From the NCBI RefSeq assembly GCF_000943555.1, contig NZ_JTDV01000016.1, positions 62,001-126,000 of the forward strand: a stretch of DNA of 64,000 nucleotides. The letters are read 5' to 3'. The DNA comes from Neotamlana nanhaiensis. GTDB lineage: Bacteria; Bacteroidota; Bacteroidia; Flavobacteriales; Flavobacteriaceae. Below, piece by piece: positions 37,343-46,206 of this stretch. The position numbers were made by a program, and so were the translations under genes. Below the pieces are notes generated by a model. It saw only the letters and a program-made list of their open reading frames with translations, was not told the origin of the DNA and did not search any database. The first letter of the stretch is position 1. Every line of letters begins with the position of its first letter.

Positions 37343-38368
37343 TTACTCTTTATATTCCTTTACAGCATCAATAAACGCTTTGGCATGATCTAACGGAATG
37401 TTAGGTAAAATACCATGACCTAGGTTTACAATGTATTTATCTTTACCAAAATCGTTAATCATTTGGGTAACCATTTTTTTGATTTCTGAAGGTGGTGACA
37501 GCAAACGCGACGGATCGAAATTACCTTGTAACGTAATGTTTCCGCCAGTTAAATAACGTGCATTTTTTGCAGAACACGTCCAATCGACACCCAGCGCTGA
37601 AGCACCAGATTTTGCCATAACATCGAGTGCAAACCAACACCCTTTACCAAAGGCAATTACTGGAGCATCATTTTTTAAGGCATCGATTATTTGCTGAATA
37701 TATTGCCAAGAGAATTCTTGATAATCGGTTGGCGATAACATGCCGCCCCAAGAATCGAAAACTTGAACAGCGTTAACGCCTGCTTTTACTTTTTCTTTTA
37801 GGTAAGCAATGGTGGTATCGGTTATTTTTTGAAGCATTTGGTGTGCCGCAATTGGGTTTGTAAAGCAAAATTCTTTGGCCTTATCAAACGTTTTGCTGCC
37901 TTGACCTTGTACACAGTAACAAAGAATAGTCCATGGTGAACCAGCAAAACCAATTAACGGAATTTCGTTATTTAATAGTTCTTTAGTGGCTTTTATGGCT
38001 TCGTAAACGTAGTTTAGTTCTTCTTTTACATCTGGAACAATAACGTTGTCAACATCTTTTTGCGTACGGATTGGGTTAGGCAAATACGGACCAAAATTAG
38101 GTTTCATTTGCACTTCGATATTCATGGCTTGCGGAATAACCAAAATATCACTAAATAAAATAGCAGCATCCATACCGTATCTGCGGATAGGTTGCACCGT
38201 AATTTCACTAGCTAACTCGGGTGTTTGGCAGCGTGTGAAAAAATCGTATTTCTCACGAATAGCCATAAATTCTGGAAGGTAACGTCCTGCTTGACGCATC
38301 ATCCATACTGGTGGACGTTCAACAGTTTCACCTTTTAATGCTCTTAAAAATAAATCGTTTTTAATCAT
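37343..38368 (-). CDS. hemE: Uroporphyrinogen decarboxylase
   Basis: This 341-residue enzyme removes four acetate carboxyls from uroporphyrinogen III to give coproporphyrinogen III. It carries the [12 protein letters not shown] signature (about 20-31) and the Gly-Phe-Ala-Gly-Ser-Pro-Trp-Thr segment, both diagnostic. The in-frame ATG six codons upstream at 38386 falls inside an intergenic repeat, so the start at 38368 is preferred and fits the family N-terminus. It follows the hemC-hemD gene on the minus strand and precedes the potassium transporter gene by 12 bases. Confidence 0.97.
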   Translation of the reverse strand: MIKNDLFLRALKGETVERPPVWMMRQAGRYLPEFMAIREKYDFFTRCQTPELASEITVQPIRRYGMDAAILFSDILVIPQAMNIEVQMKPNFGPYLPNPIRTQKDVDNVIVPDVKEELNYVYEAIKATKELLNNEIPLIGFAGSPWTILCYCVQGQGSKTFDKAKEFCFTNPIAAHQMLQKITDTTIAYLKEKVKAGVNAVQVFDSWGGMLSPTDYQEFSWQYIQQIIDALKNDAPVIAFGKGCWFALDVMAKSGASALGVDWTCSAKNARYLTGGNITLQGNFDPSRLLSPPSEIKKMVTQMINDFGKDKYIVNLGHGILPNIPLDHAKAFIDAVKEYKE

Positions 38369-38381
38369 ATGATTTTGTCTA

Positions 38382-38451
38382 GTCATTGCGAGGAGGAACG
38401 ACGTGGCAATCTTTTTATGAGATTACTTCGTCATGCTGCCTCGTAATGACG
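38382..38451. repeat. Imperfect long inverted repeat (REP/MITE-like) between hemCD and hemE
   Basis: Arms of about 30 bases run from GTCATTGCGAGG at the left to CCTCGTAATGAC at the right, with several mismatches, around a short AT loop. This is a recurrent flavobacterial intergenic element, from memory. In RNA form it would fold into a long hairpin inside the haem transcript. It occupies nearly the whole gap between hemCD and hemE. Confidence 0.82.
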
Positions 38452-38453
38452 AT

Positions 38454-40031
38454 TTAAACATAATGTTCATTCACTAATTCAATAACGCTCTCTACAGTTG
38501 GTATTTTAGCAATTCGCACATCGCTAAAGTGTTTTTTTGCGGCTTTAGCTGTGGTTTCGCCAATACAAAACGCTATAATTTCTTTGTTGTTTTTGGCAAC
38601 GTAACTATCTACGGTTGAAGGACTGTAAAACATAGCAGCTTCAACAGAATCGTCTACTTTTTCGCCATCAAATTTGGTTTGATATGCTTCAACTTCAGTA
38701 ACGTTTATGTTGTTTTCTTTAAGGATGTTTGGTAACGCATCCAATCGAATATCACTGCAAAAATAGGTAACGTTTGTGCCTTCAATATATTCAACTAAAT
38801 AGTTAGCCAAAGCTTCAGCATTTTTTTCGATGTGCTTAACAGGACCTATTTTTTTCTCAATCAGTCGTTTTGTACGTCGGCCTACACAGTAAATATTTTT
38901 AAACTGAAGTTCGGTAGCCGAATAGTTGGTTACTAACGACTCAACAGCATTTTTACTGGTAATAACAACGTTTTCTATTTCGTTTTTTAAAAATCGAGGA
39001 TGAATTCTGTTTAAGCTGATTTTTACAAAATCGGTGCTTTTTACCGAAACATTATCGCTTAAAAGTAAACGCTGGTCTTCGGTTAACGACTTTGTAGAAA
39101 ATACGTTTGTGGCTTTAGTAGAATTTTTAAGGGTATCCATGAGGCGTTTACCACCGCGCTCGATAATATAATTGGCAGCCCATTCTGCTAAATGGTTGTG
39201 TTTGCCTAGTTTTTCAACACGAGTAACTTCAATTTTTTTAGAACCATCGTAGCTTAAAAGCACACCTTTAAAGTGAATTTCTTCATTTTTTATAGTCGCC
39301 AAAGCGCCAATTGGAGCGGTACAACCACCTTCTAGTTTATTTAAGAAGGTACGTTCTATGGTCGTGCAAATTTCGGTTTCTGGGTGATTTAATTCCGCGC
39401 AAGCGTTTTTTACAAACTCATCTTCAGCTAAAGCGGTAATCATAATAGCACCTTGTGCTGGTGCAGGAATCATCCAATCTAAATTGACCGCATTTTCTGG
39501 TCGAATACCAATTCTGCCAATACCTGCAGCGGCAAAAATAGCAGCATTCCAATGTTCGTTATCTTTTAATTTTTGAAGACGTGAGTTCACATTACCTCGT
39601 AAATCTTCAATGCTGTGTGTTGGGTATTTATTTAGCCATTGCGCACGTCGTCTTAAACTTCCTGTGGCAATTACGGCATTTTTTGCGCCTAAAAACTCTT
39701 CATTATCTTTAAAAACCAAGGTGTCGTTTACATTACCACGTTTTAAAACAGCAGCTTGCACAATACCTTTTGGTAAAACAGTGGGTACATCTTTTAGCGA
39801 ATGTACGGCAATGTCAATTTCGTTGTTTAACATGGCGATATCGAGCGTACGTGTAAACACACCGGTAATACCAAGTTCGTAAAGTGGTTTGTCTAGCACT
39901 AAATCGCCTGTAGATTTTACAGGAACAAGTTCGGTTTTATAACCTAAATGTTCGAGTTGTTCTTTAACAACATGGGCTTGCCATAGCGCTAATTCGCTAT
40001 CGCGTGTGCCTATTTTTATGGTTTTAAGCAT
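38454..40031 (-). CDS. hemCD: Porphobilinogen deaminase fused to uroporphyrinogen-III synthase (HemC-HemD)
   Basis: This 525-residue protein joins two successive haem enzymes in one chain. Residues 1 to about 310 are HemC, with the dipyrromethane-carrying Cys237 in Gly-Gly-Cys-Thr-Ala-Pro, the His-Ser-Leu-Lys-Asp-Val-Pro loop and the Thr-Gly-Ser-Leu-Arg-Arg-Arg motif. Residues from about 320 to 525 form a HemD-type two-lobed domain with a Thr-Ser-Lys-Asn-Ala-Val motif, a Cys-Val-Gly-Arg-Arg-Thr near 389 and a Tyr-Ser-Pro-Ser-Thr-Val-Asp near the end. The fusion would hand hydroxymethylbilane directly to cyclisation to uroporphyrinogen III. It overlaps hemA by 8 bases. Confidence 0.93.
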   Translation of the reverse strand: MLKTIKIGTRDSELALWQAHVVKEQLEHLGYKTELVPVKSTGDLVLDKPLYELGITGVFTRTLDIAMLNNEIDIAVHSLKDVPTVLPKGIVQAAVLKRGNVNDTLVFKDNEEFLGAKNAVIATGSLRRRAQWLNKYPTHSIEDLRGNVNSRLQKLKDNEHWNAAIFAAAGIGRIGIRPENAVNLDWMIPAPAQGAIMITALAEDEFVKNACAELNHPETEICTTIERTFLNKLEGGCTAPIGALATIKNEEIHFKGVLLSYDGSKKIEVTRVEKLGKHNHLAEWAANYIIERGGKRLMDTLKNSTKATNVFSTKSLTEDQRLLLSDNVSVKSTDFVKISLNRIHPRFLKNEIENVVITSKNAVESLVTNYSATELQFKNIYCVGRRTKRLIEKKIGPVKHIEKNAEALANYLVEYIEGTNVTYFCSDIRLDALPNILKENNINVTEVEAYQTKFDGEKVDDSVEAAMFYSPSTVDSYVAKNNKEIIAFCIGETTAKAAKKHFSDVRIAKIPTVESVIELVNEHYV

Positions 40032-41286
40032 TTTTTGGTGAAGGGTCTAGCTGGAATACTTTTTTAATAAGTTCAAGACTTTCGTCGGTTGAAATAGTAT
40101 CATCCTTTAAATGATGCGCAAAGTGATTGGTTATTTTCTGAATAATTTTATTGCTAATTAATTCGGCTTGCGCTTCGTTAAAGTCCGATATTTTTTTGCG
40201 TTGTACATCAAGTTCTGCAGAAGCAAATCCGTTAAGCTTGTGTTTTAAAGCTTTAATGGTTGGTGCAAATTTGCGTGTTTCTAGCCACGTGTTAAATTCG
40301 GCTTTTACCTCTTCAATGATCGCTTCGGCAAACGGAATGTGTTGTTTTCTTGCTTCTAAAGTTCTGTCGGTAATTTTCGACAAATGATCGAGATGAACAA
40401 GCGAAACGTTTGGTAAATCGTTAACGTTTTCATCGACGTTTTTAGGAATCGATAAATCTAAAATTAGCAACGGTTTTTTAGATTGAATAAGGTATTTATC
40501 TACCGTTGGACGTTGTGCGCCAGTGGCAACAATCAAAATATCAGAAGTACTTATTTCTTCTTGTAAATTCGCATAATCTTTAACCACCAAATTAAACTTT
40601 CCAGCAATTTGTTCAGCTTTTGTTTTGGTGCGATTAATAAGCGTTATGTGTTCGTTTTTGGTGTGTTTTACCAGGTTTTCGCAGGTGTTTCTACCAATTT
40701 TACCAGTACCAAAAAGTAATATGTTTTTGTTAGAAATGTCTTCAACAGTATCAAAAATATATTGCACAGATGCAAAAGATACCGATGTAGCGCCAGACGA
40801 AATTCCAGTTTCATTTTTAATACGTTTGCTCGACTGGATAACCGCATTAACTAATCGCTCTGAAAACGGATTTAGTAAATTATGCTTTTTAGATAAGCGT
40901 GCAGAAACGCGTAACTGACTTATAATTTCGAAATCGCCTAAAATTTGACTGTCTAAACCAGAACCAACGCGAAACATATGCGCAATGGCTTCTTGGTTTT
41001 TGTATATGTACGCGACTTCTCTAAATTCTTCAACAGTACCACGAGTATTGTCGCAAAGTAATTGAATAAGTTGGTAAGGGTGTTGTGCAAAACCGTAAAT
41101 TTCGGTGCGGTTGCAAGTAGAAATTACCAATAAACTTTCGATGTTATTTTCCTTGGCTTGCACTAATAAATTCAGTTTAGACTCGTCATCTAAACTAAAA
41201 TGTCCTCTTATGTCTGCATCGGCTTTTTTGTAACTTAAGCCAATGGCATAAAAGGAGCTACTTTTTGAAATGTTGTAGTTCTGCAT
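40024..41286 (-). CDS. hemA: Glutamyl-tRNA reductase
   Basis: This 420-residue enzyme reduces Glu-tRNA(Glu) to glutamate-1-semialdehyde with NADPH, the committed step of haem synthesis by the C5 route. The thioester-forming Cys58 lies in Ser-Thr-Cys-Asn-Arg-Thr-Glu. The NADPH-binding Gly-Thr-Gly-Lys-Ile-Gly motif is near 190 and the C-terminal dimerisation helix is present. It is the first gene of the minus-strand haem run, with a candidate promoter 23 bases upstream. It diverges from an AraC-type regulator, which makes that regulator a candidate controller of haem synthesis. Confidence 0.97.
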   Translation of the reverse strand: MQNYNISKSSSFYAIGLSYKKADADIRGHFSLDDESKLNLLVQAKENNIESLLVISTCNRTEIYGFAQHPYQLIQLLCDNTRGTVEEFREVAYIYKNQEAIAHMFRVGSGLDSQILGDFEIISQLRVSARLSKKHNLLNPFSERLVNAVIQSSKRIKNETGISSGATSVSFASVQYIFDTVEDISNKNILLFGTGKIGRNTCENLVKHTKNEHITLINRTKTKAEQIAGKFNLVVKDYANLQEEISTSDILIVATGAQRPTVDKYLIQSKKPLLILDLSIPKNVDENVNDLPNVSLVHLDHLSKITDRTLEARKQHIPFAEAIIEEVKAEFNTWLETRKFAPTIKALKHKLNGFASAELDVQRKKISDFNEAQAELISNKIIQKITNHFAHHLKDDTISTDESLELIKKVFQLDPSPKNA

Positions 41287-41308
41287 GCTATACCTGAAAA
41301 ATGTGAAG

Positions 41309-41316
41309 CAAAAATA
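41309..41316 (-). promoter_or_regulatory. Candidate -7 promoter box for hemA
   Basis: On the minus strand the bases read TATTTTTG, a match to TAnnTTTG, 23 bases before the hemA start codon. No well-spaced -33 element is visible. Confidence 0.45.
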
Positions 41317-41397
41317 TAGGTATGGCTCAAAAAAAAATAACGCTAAACGAACTTTTAATAACGCTATGCGTTTTTTGGTGTAATTTTAGGAAAAAGT

Positions 41398-41418
41398 ATG
41401 ATAAATATCATATTTTTG
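41398..41418 (+). promoter_or_regulatory. Palindrome and -7 box upstream of the AraC-type gene
   Basis: ATGATA-AA-TATCAT (41398-41411) is a perfect 6+6 palindrome. It touches TATTTTTG (41411-41418), a TAnnTTTG promoter box. The palindrome therefore occupies the region between the -33 and -7 elements and may be an operator for this regulator or another one. Confidence 0.5.
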
Positions 41419-41475
41419 TAGTAAAATCAATAGTTTTGATAAATTCTATTTAGAACTATTCTAAATAAAAACAAA

Positions 41476-42375
41476 ATGGATAACGCTCAAAGTGCTCAAA
41501 AAAATGTCGCTGTAAGTTCATTTGAAGAAACAAAAGTAGACGATGGTTTTTCAATTTTAACCTACAAAAACGACACTAGTGAAACGCAAAGTATTGTTAA
41601 AGATATAAATAGCGACTTTATTCAGTTTCACTTTTGTTTAAAAGGCTGTTGTAAATTTATTTTCAACGAAGGCCGTTATGCTTTAAATATTGTTGAAGAG
41701 AATGCGTTGTTGCTTTACAACCCGCAACGTGACTTACCTATAAACTTAGAAATAGACCCTAATTCTTGGATTGTTTCCATATTAATTTCAATTAAAAAAT
41801 TTCATAGTTTGTTTTCCCAAGAAGCGGGATACATTACCTTTTTAAGCGACGAGAATAAGGATAAAAAATATTACAAAGATGGGGTTATATCGCCGTCTAT
41901 GGCAATAGTTCTCAATCAGTTAATAAACTATAATCTTAACCAAAGCATAAAACACATTTATTATAAAGGAAAAGCTTACGAGCTTTTAAGTCTGTATTTT
42001 AACCGCAGCGAAGATGCCGATGTAGAGCAATGTCCGTTTTTAGTTGATGAAACCAATGTGATAAAAATACGCAAGGCTAAAGACATTATTATCGCAAGAA
42101 TGGCAGAGCCACCAAGTTTACAAGAGCTTGCCGACGAAATTGCGCTACCGCTTAAAAAACTTAAAGAAGGCTTTAAGCAAATTTATGGCGATTCGGTGTT
42201 TAGCTTTTTGTTTGATTATAAAATGGAAGTGGCGCGTAAACTACTAGAAGCCGGTAACGACAATGTAAACGAAGTTGGCTTAAAAGTGGGCTACAGTACC
42301 GCAAGTCATTTTATCGCAGCTTTTAAAAAGAAGTATGGCACAACGCCAAAAAAATATGTAACCTCTTTAAATTAA
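41476..42375 (+). CDS. AraC family transcriptional regulator
   Basis: This 299-residue protein has an N-terminal cupin-like sensor half (about 25-160) and a C-terminal AraC-type DNA-binding domain (about 200-297). The second helix-turn-helix is clear, with a Val-Gly-Tyr-x-x-x-Ser-His-Phe and a Lys-Lys-Tyr-Gly-x-Thr-Pro signature. The sensor region contains Cys53 and Cys57-Cys58-like residues in a Cys-Leu-Lys-Gly-Cys-Cys segment, which might respond to metals or redox; that is only a possibility. It diverges from hemA and shares its 189-base regulatory gap, and it heads the plus-strand block ending with hemH. Confidence 0.92.
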   Translation: MDNAQSAQKNVAVSSFEETKVDDGFSILTYKNDTSETQSIVKDINSDFIQFHFCLKGCCKFIFNEGRYALNIVEENALLLYNPQRDLPINLEIDPNSWIVSILISIKKFHSLFSQEAGYITFLSDENKDKKYYKDGVISPSMAIVLNQLINYNLNQSIKHIYYKGKAYELLSLYFNRSEDADVEQCPFLVDETNVIKIRKAKDIIIARMAEPPSLQELADEIALPLKKLKEGFKQIYGDSVFSFLFDYKMEVARKLLEAGNDNVNEVGLKVGYSTASHFIAAFKKKYGTTPKKYVTSLN

Positions 42376-42381
42376 TTTGTT

Positions 42382-42543
42382 ATGAAATTTTTAACCCCAG
42401 AAATTGAAGCATTAGCAAAAGAAGACAGTAAAAAATCGTTGGTAAAACCAGGCGTGTCTTGTGGTATTTTTCAAGATACCGAAAATAAAAACGGGCGCCA
42501 AAAGTATTATTACGAGGAAAAAATTGAGAAAGGTTTAAAATAA
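42382..42543 (+). CDS. Small 53-residue protein between the AraC regulator and ThuA
   Basis: This short ORF starts at an ATG 6 bases after the AraC stop and stops 1 base before the ThuA ATG. Its product is a charged, soluble peptide with a single Cys27 in a Val-Ser-Cys-Gly-Ile-Phe stretch and a Lys/Glu/Tyr-rich end. The tight fit on both sides and the codon use, with A/T at most third positions, support coding. I cannot name the family. The position suggests co-expression with both flanking genes. Confidence 0.65.
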   Translation: MKFLTPEIEALAKEDSKKSLVKPGVSCGIFQDTENKNGRQKYYYEEKIEKGLK

Positions 42544-42544
42544 A

Positions 42545-43249
42545 ATGAAACAGTTACTACTAATTGTTGTTACGTTGTTTTCAGGTGTTTTTTGCGCTCA
42601 AGAAAAAGTTTTGGTTTTTAGTAAAACGGATGGATTTAGGCATAAATCGATAGAAATTGGTGTAAAAACCATTGAAAATTTAGGGAAAAGCAACCATTTT
42701 GAAGTACATCACACCGAAGATGCAACTTTGTTTAATACCAAAAATTTAACGCAGTATCAATTAGTTGTATTTTTAAACACTACCAAAAATGTATTTAACG
42801 AAAATGAACAAACAGCCTTTAAAACTTACATAAACAACGGTGGTAGCTTTTTAGGAGTTCATGCCGCAACCGATACCGAGTTCGATTGGCCATGGTACAA
42901 CCAATTGGTTGGTGCTTATTTTTTAGATCACCCCGAAAAATGCAACGCAACCATTAATGTGGTAAATACAACGCATCCTTCAACAAAACATTTAAAATCA
43001 ACGTGGTCGGTTTACGACGAATGGTACAATTTTAAAAATATAAGCGATGCCATTACAGTGGTTTTAACGCTCGACGAGTCGAGTTATAAAGGTGGAAAAA
43101 ATGGTGGGTTTCATCCAATAGCATGGTATCAAGAATTTGATGGTGGACGCATGTTTTACACAGGTTTAGGGCACACGAGTGAAATGTATGGTAATGCCGA
43201 TTTTCAGCAGCATTTGTTAGGCGGAATTTTTTATTGTTTAAACCGATAG
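42545..43249 (+). CDS. Secreted ThuA-like domain protein
   Basis: This 234-residue protein has a signal peptide ending near Phe-Cys-Ala-Gln, followed by one ThuA-like domain (class I glutamine amidotransferase-like fold). The opening Val-Leu-Val-Phe-Ser-Lys-Thr-Asp-Gly-Phe-Arg-His segment and the Gly-Val-His-Ala-Ala-Thr-Asp segment are typical. The family was named for trehalose utilisation, but its biochemical role is unclear; many secreted members accompany sugar-acting proteins. Here it follows the 53-residue ORF by 1 base and precedes an unknown secreted protein by 3 bases. Confidence 0.85.
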   Translation: MKQLLLIVVTLFSGVFCAQEKVLVFSKTDGFRHKSIEIGVKTIENLGKSNHFEVHHTEDATLFNTKNLTQYQLVVFLNTTKNVFNENEQTAFKTYINNGGSFLGVHAATDTEFDWPWYNQLVGAYFLDHPEKCNATINVVNTTHPSTKHLKSTWSVYDEWYNFKNISDAITVVLTLDESSYKGGKNGGFHPIAWYQEFDGGRMFYTGLGHTSEMYGNADFQQHLLGGIFYCLNR

Positions 43250-43252
43250 CAA

Positions 43253-43774
43253 TTGAAAGTTACCAAGCATTTTTTTACCGTGAAGTGGTTGGTGTATCTC
43301 ATTTTTGTGTTGGTTTCAGTTGAAATTATGGCGCAAGAGGTTCATGTTTTCGCTTACGCGGAAGAACATAATGCGGTGTTTGAAACTGATGCTTTTGATG
43401 TTTATTCACAGAAGCTTCAGAATCAAAAAGAAACTATAAACAACCAACTTGAAAAAGCGGATACCAAAGCAAAATATAAAGCACACACAGGATTTAGCCA
43501 AAGTTTTTTCAACTTGGTAAAATCAGAAAAAAAGGAAAATATTTTTAAAGCTGAAAAAGAAATACATTTTAGCTTAGATTATATTTTAAATGAAAAAGGC
43601 AAGGTGCTCGCATGTGCCATATTTATGCCCAAAGAACAAGTGTTTTTAAGCGCATCTGAAATTCAGGCGTTGTTAGAAGAAGCAATGACCCATAAATTTG
43701 ATTATATAAACAAACCAAAAAGTATAAGTAATTTTTATTTTAAAGTTACATTTTCGTATAACAATATGTTTTAA
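43253..43774 (+). CDS. Secreted protein of unknown function (TTG start)
   Basis: The 173-residue product begins at TTG 43253. A start at the later ATG would remove the hydrophobic leader that ends at Ile-Met-Ala-Gln, so the TTG is preferred. The mature part (about 150 residues) is mixed alpha/beta with no obvious catalytic motif; it ends in Phe-Ser-Tyr-Asn-Asn-Met-Phe. It lies 3 bases after thuA and 38 bases before hemH, in the same direction. I do not recognise a family. Confidence 0.65.
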   Translation: MKVTKHFFTVKWLVYLIFVLVSVEIMAQEVHVFAYAEEHNAVFETDAFDVYSQKLQNQKETINNQLEKADTKAKYKAHTGFSQSFFNLVKSEKKENIFKAEKEIHFSLDYILNEKGKVLACAIFMPKEQVFLSASEIQALLEEAMTHKFDYINKPKSISNFYFKVTFSYNNMF

Positions 43775-43812
43775 AATTTGCTAAAACGGCAGATATTTGA
43801 AAAAAATTATAA

Positions 43813-44832
43813 ATGAAAAAAGGAGTTTTACTTGTTAATTTAGGCTCTCCAGACAGCCCAACGCCAAAAGACGTTAAAAAGTATTTAGGTGAATTTTTAA
43901 TGGACGAGCGGGTTATTGATATTCCAACCATTGCGCGTGCGGCTTTAGTAAAAGGTATTATTTTAAAAACGCGCCCAAAGCAATCTGCAGCAGCATACCA
44001 AAAAATTTGGTGGGACGAAGGTTCGCCGCTTATCGTTATTTCCGAAAGACTTCAAGCCAAAGTGCAAGAACAACTCGATATGCCTGTTGGTTTAGCCATG
44101 CGTTATGGAAGTATGACGATTAAAAAAGGCTTGCAAGCTTTAGTAGATCAAGGTGTGGAGGAAGTGTTGTTATTTCCGTTGTATCCGCAATTTGCCATGG
44201 CAACTACCGAGACTATTACGGTTTTAGCCGAAGAATTACGAGAAGCTCATTTTCCGAATTTAAAAATAGAATCGTTTCCAGCGTTTTATAACAAACCAGA
44301 ATATATTTCGGTGCTTTCAAATTCAATCAAAGCTTATTTACAAGACAAAAATTACGATTACGTGTTGTTTTCTTATCACGGTGTTCCAGAACGCCACATT
44401 CGCAAAAGCGACATTACAAAATCGCATTGTAAAATAGACGGTAGTTGTTGTGCTACACCAAGTAAAGCGCACGAGTTTTGTTACAGGCATCAGTGTTTGG
44501 AGGTTACCCGTTTGGTGGCCGAAAAATTAGGTCTGGAAGCAGGAACGTTCTCAACGTCGTTTCAATCGCGATTAGGTTTCGATCCGTGGTTGCAACCTTA
44601 CACCGATAGAACTATTGAGCGTTTAGGAAAACAAGGTGTAAAAAACATGGCTATTGTAACGCCAGCGTTTGTGAGCGATTGTTTAGAAACTTTAGAGGAA
44701 ATAGCCATGGAAGGACAGGAGCTTTTTCATGAAGTAGGAGGTAACGATTTTACAACCGTACCTTGTTTAAACGATGACCAAGAATGGGCAAGTTTACTCG
44801 CAACATGGGTTGAAAATTGGGCGAAGGCATAA
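43813..44832 (+). CDS. hemH: Ferrochelatase
   Basis: This 339-residue enzyme inserts Fe2+ into protoporphyrin IX (or coproporphyrin III in some bacteria). The Asn-Leu-Gly-Ser-Pro-Asp start, the Ser-Tyr-His-Gly-Val-Pro-Glu-Arg-His motif with the catalytic His near 195, and the late Glu-Thr-Leu-Glu-Glu motif are all present. A Cys-rich stretch follows the His motif (Cys near 206, 213 and 214). With HemF and HemJ in the same region, the protoporphyrin-dependent branch is the more likely one. It is co-directional with the MATE gene 19 bases downstream and completes the pathway whose earlier genes lie on the opposite strand. Confidence 0.96.
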   Translation: MKKGVLLVNLGSPDSPTPKDVKKYLGEFLMDERVIDIPTIARAALVKGIILKTRPKQSAAAYQKIWWDEGSPLIVISERLQAKVQEQLDMPVGLAMRYGSMTIKKGLQALVDQGVEEVLLFPLYPQFAMATTETITVLAEELREAHFPNLKIESFPAFYNKPEYISVLSNSIKAYLQDKNYDYVLFSYHGVPERHIRKSDITKSHCKIDGSCCATPSKAHEFCYRHQCLEVTRLVAEKLGLEAGTFSTSFQSRLGFDPWLQPYTDRTIERLGKQGVKNMAIVTPAFVSDCLETLEEIAMEGQELFHEVGGNDFTTVPCLNDDQEWASLLATWVENWAKA

Positions 44833-44851
44833 GGCTCAAGACAAAAAATAG

Positions 44852-46204
44852 ATGGCAAAAATAAAATCTGAAGATTTAGGAACGCAATCCATTAGCAAAC
44901 TATTAGTTAGGCAAGCTGTACCAGCATCTATTGGTATTTTGGTAATGTCGCTTAACATTTTAGTCGATACCATTTTTGTTGGGCATTGGATAGGTTCTAT
45001 TGCTATTGCTGCCATAAATGTGGTGTTGCCAGTGTCGTTTTTTATTGCAGCGTTGGGTATGAGTATTGGTATTGGCGGATCGTCTATTATTTCGAGAGCG
45101 CTTGGTGCTAATAATAAAGATAAGGCGTTATCAACTTTTGGTAATCAAATCACGCTTACTTTGCTTTTAACCATTACTTTGGTGGTTTTTGGCTTAGTTT
45201 TTATAAATGATATTATTCCTGCTTTTGGTGGTAAAGGCGCCATTTTTGAACCTGCAAAAATTTATTACCGTATTGTGCTATATGGTGTTCCTATTTTGGC
45301 ACTAAGTATGATGGGAAATACAGTAATTCGCGCCGAAGGTAAGCCTAAATTTGCTATGTACGCGATGATGCTTCCATCGGTTAGTAATCTTATTTTAGAT
45401 TATTTGTTTATCAACCTATTTGGTTGGGGAATGGAAGGCGCTGCCTGGGCAACTACTATTTCGTATGTGGTGTGTTTTCTATTTATTGTGTGGTTTTTTA
45501 TCTCTAAACATTCCGAGTTAAAATTGAGTTTTCCACACTTTACACTTCAATTTAATATTGTAAAAGAAATTGCTTCACTTGGTTTTGTAACGCTTTCAAG
45601 GCAAGCTGTGGTAAGTATCACTTATTTGTTAATGAATAATATTTTATTCAATCTCGGTGGCGCTACATCGGTAACGGCTTATGCTATTGTTGGGCGTATG
45701 CTTATGTTTGCTATGTTTCCTGTGTTGGGTGTAACGCAAGGGTTTTTGCCCATTGCAGGCTTTAATTATGGAGCTCAGCATTTTTCCCGCGTACGCGAAA
45801 GCATCAATACAGCCATAAAATATGCGTCTATTTTAGCAACCATTGTTTTTGTGCTGCTTATGGCTTTTCCGGTTTTAATCACTAAGATGTTTACTACCGA
45901 TGTTGAGGTTATAAAGCAAACACCAAGTGCTATGCGATGGGTGTTTGCAGCAACGCCAATTATTGCCATTCAGTTAATAGGTGCTGCATATTTTCAAGCC
46001 ATTGGTAAAGCAAAACCAGCGTTGTTATTAACATTAAGTCGACAAGGCTTTTTCTTTATTCCGCTAATTTTTATACTCCCAAAATTGTATGGTGAATTTG
46101 GTGTTTGGGTATCGTTTCCTATTGCCGATACGCTTGCAACCATTGTGACAGCTTATTTTTTAAATCGAGAAATTCGTAAAAACTTAATTACAAAAATTGA
46201 ATAA
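44852..46204 (+). CDS. MATE family efflux transporter
   Basis: This 450-residue inner-membrane protein has about twelve hydrophobic helices in two related halves, the mark of MATE/NorM-type transporters. The start shows Ser-Lys-Leu-Leu-Val-Arg-Gln-Ala-Val-Pro-Ala, as often seen in the DinF-type branch. Substrates are usually cationic drugs or metabolites exchanged for Na+ or H+, and cannot be predicted here. It lies between hemH (19 bases) and the HemJ-like gene (2 bases), so it is likely co-transcribed with them, and porphyrin-related export is a possibility only. Confidence 0.93.
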   Translation: MAKIKSEDLGTQSISKLLVRQAVPASIGILVMSLNILVDTIFVGHWIGSIAIAAINVVLPVSFFIAALGMSIGIGGSSIISRALGANNKDKALSTFGNQITLTLLLTITLVVFGLVFINDIIPAFGGKGAIFEPAKIYYRIVLYGVPILALSMMGNTVIRAEGKPKFAMYAMMLPSVSNLILDYLFINLFGWGMEGAAWATTISYVVCFLFIVWFFISKHSELKLSFPHFTLQFNIVKEIASLGFVTLSRQAVVSITYLLMNNILFNLGGATSVTAYAIVGRMLMFAMFPVLGVTQGFLPIAGFNYGAQHFSRVRESINTAIKYASILATIVFVLLMAFPVLITKMFTTDVEVIKQTPSAMRWVFAATPIIAIQLIGAAYFQAIGKAKPALLLTLSRQGFFFIPLIFILPKLYGEFGVWVSFPIADTLATIVTAYFLNREIRKNLITKIE

Positions 46205-46206
46205 TT

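Noticed and set aside
38366-38386. A longer hemE starting at the ATG at 38386
   Set aside because: That ATG lies inside the inverted repeat, and the family begins at the internal ATG at 38368.
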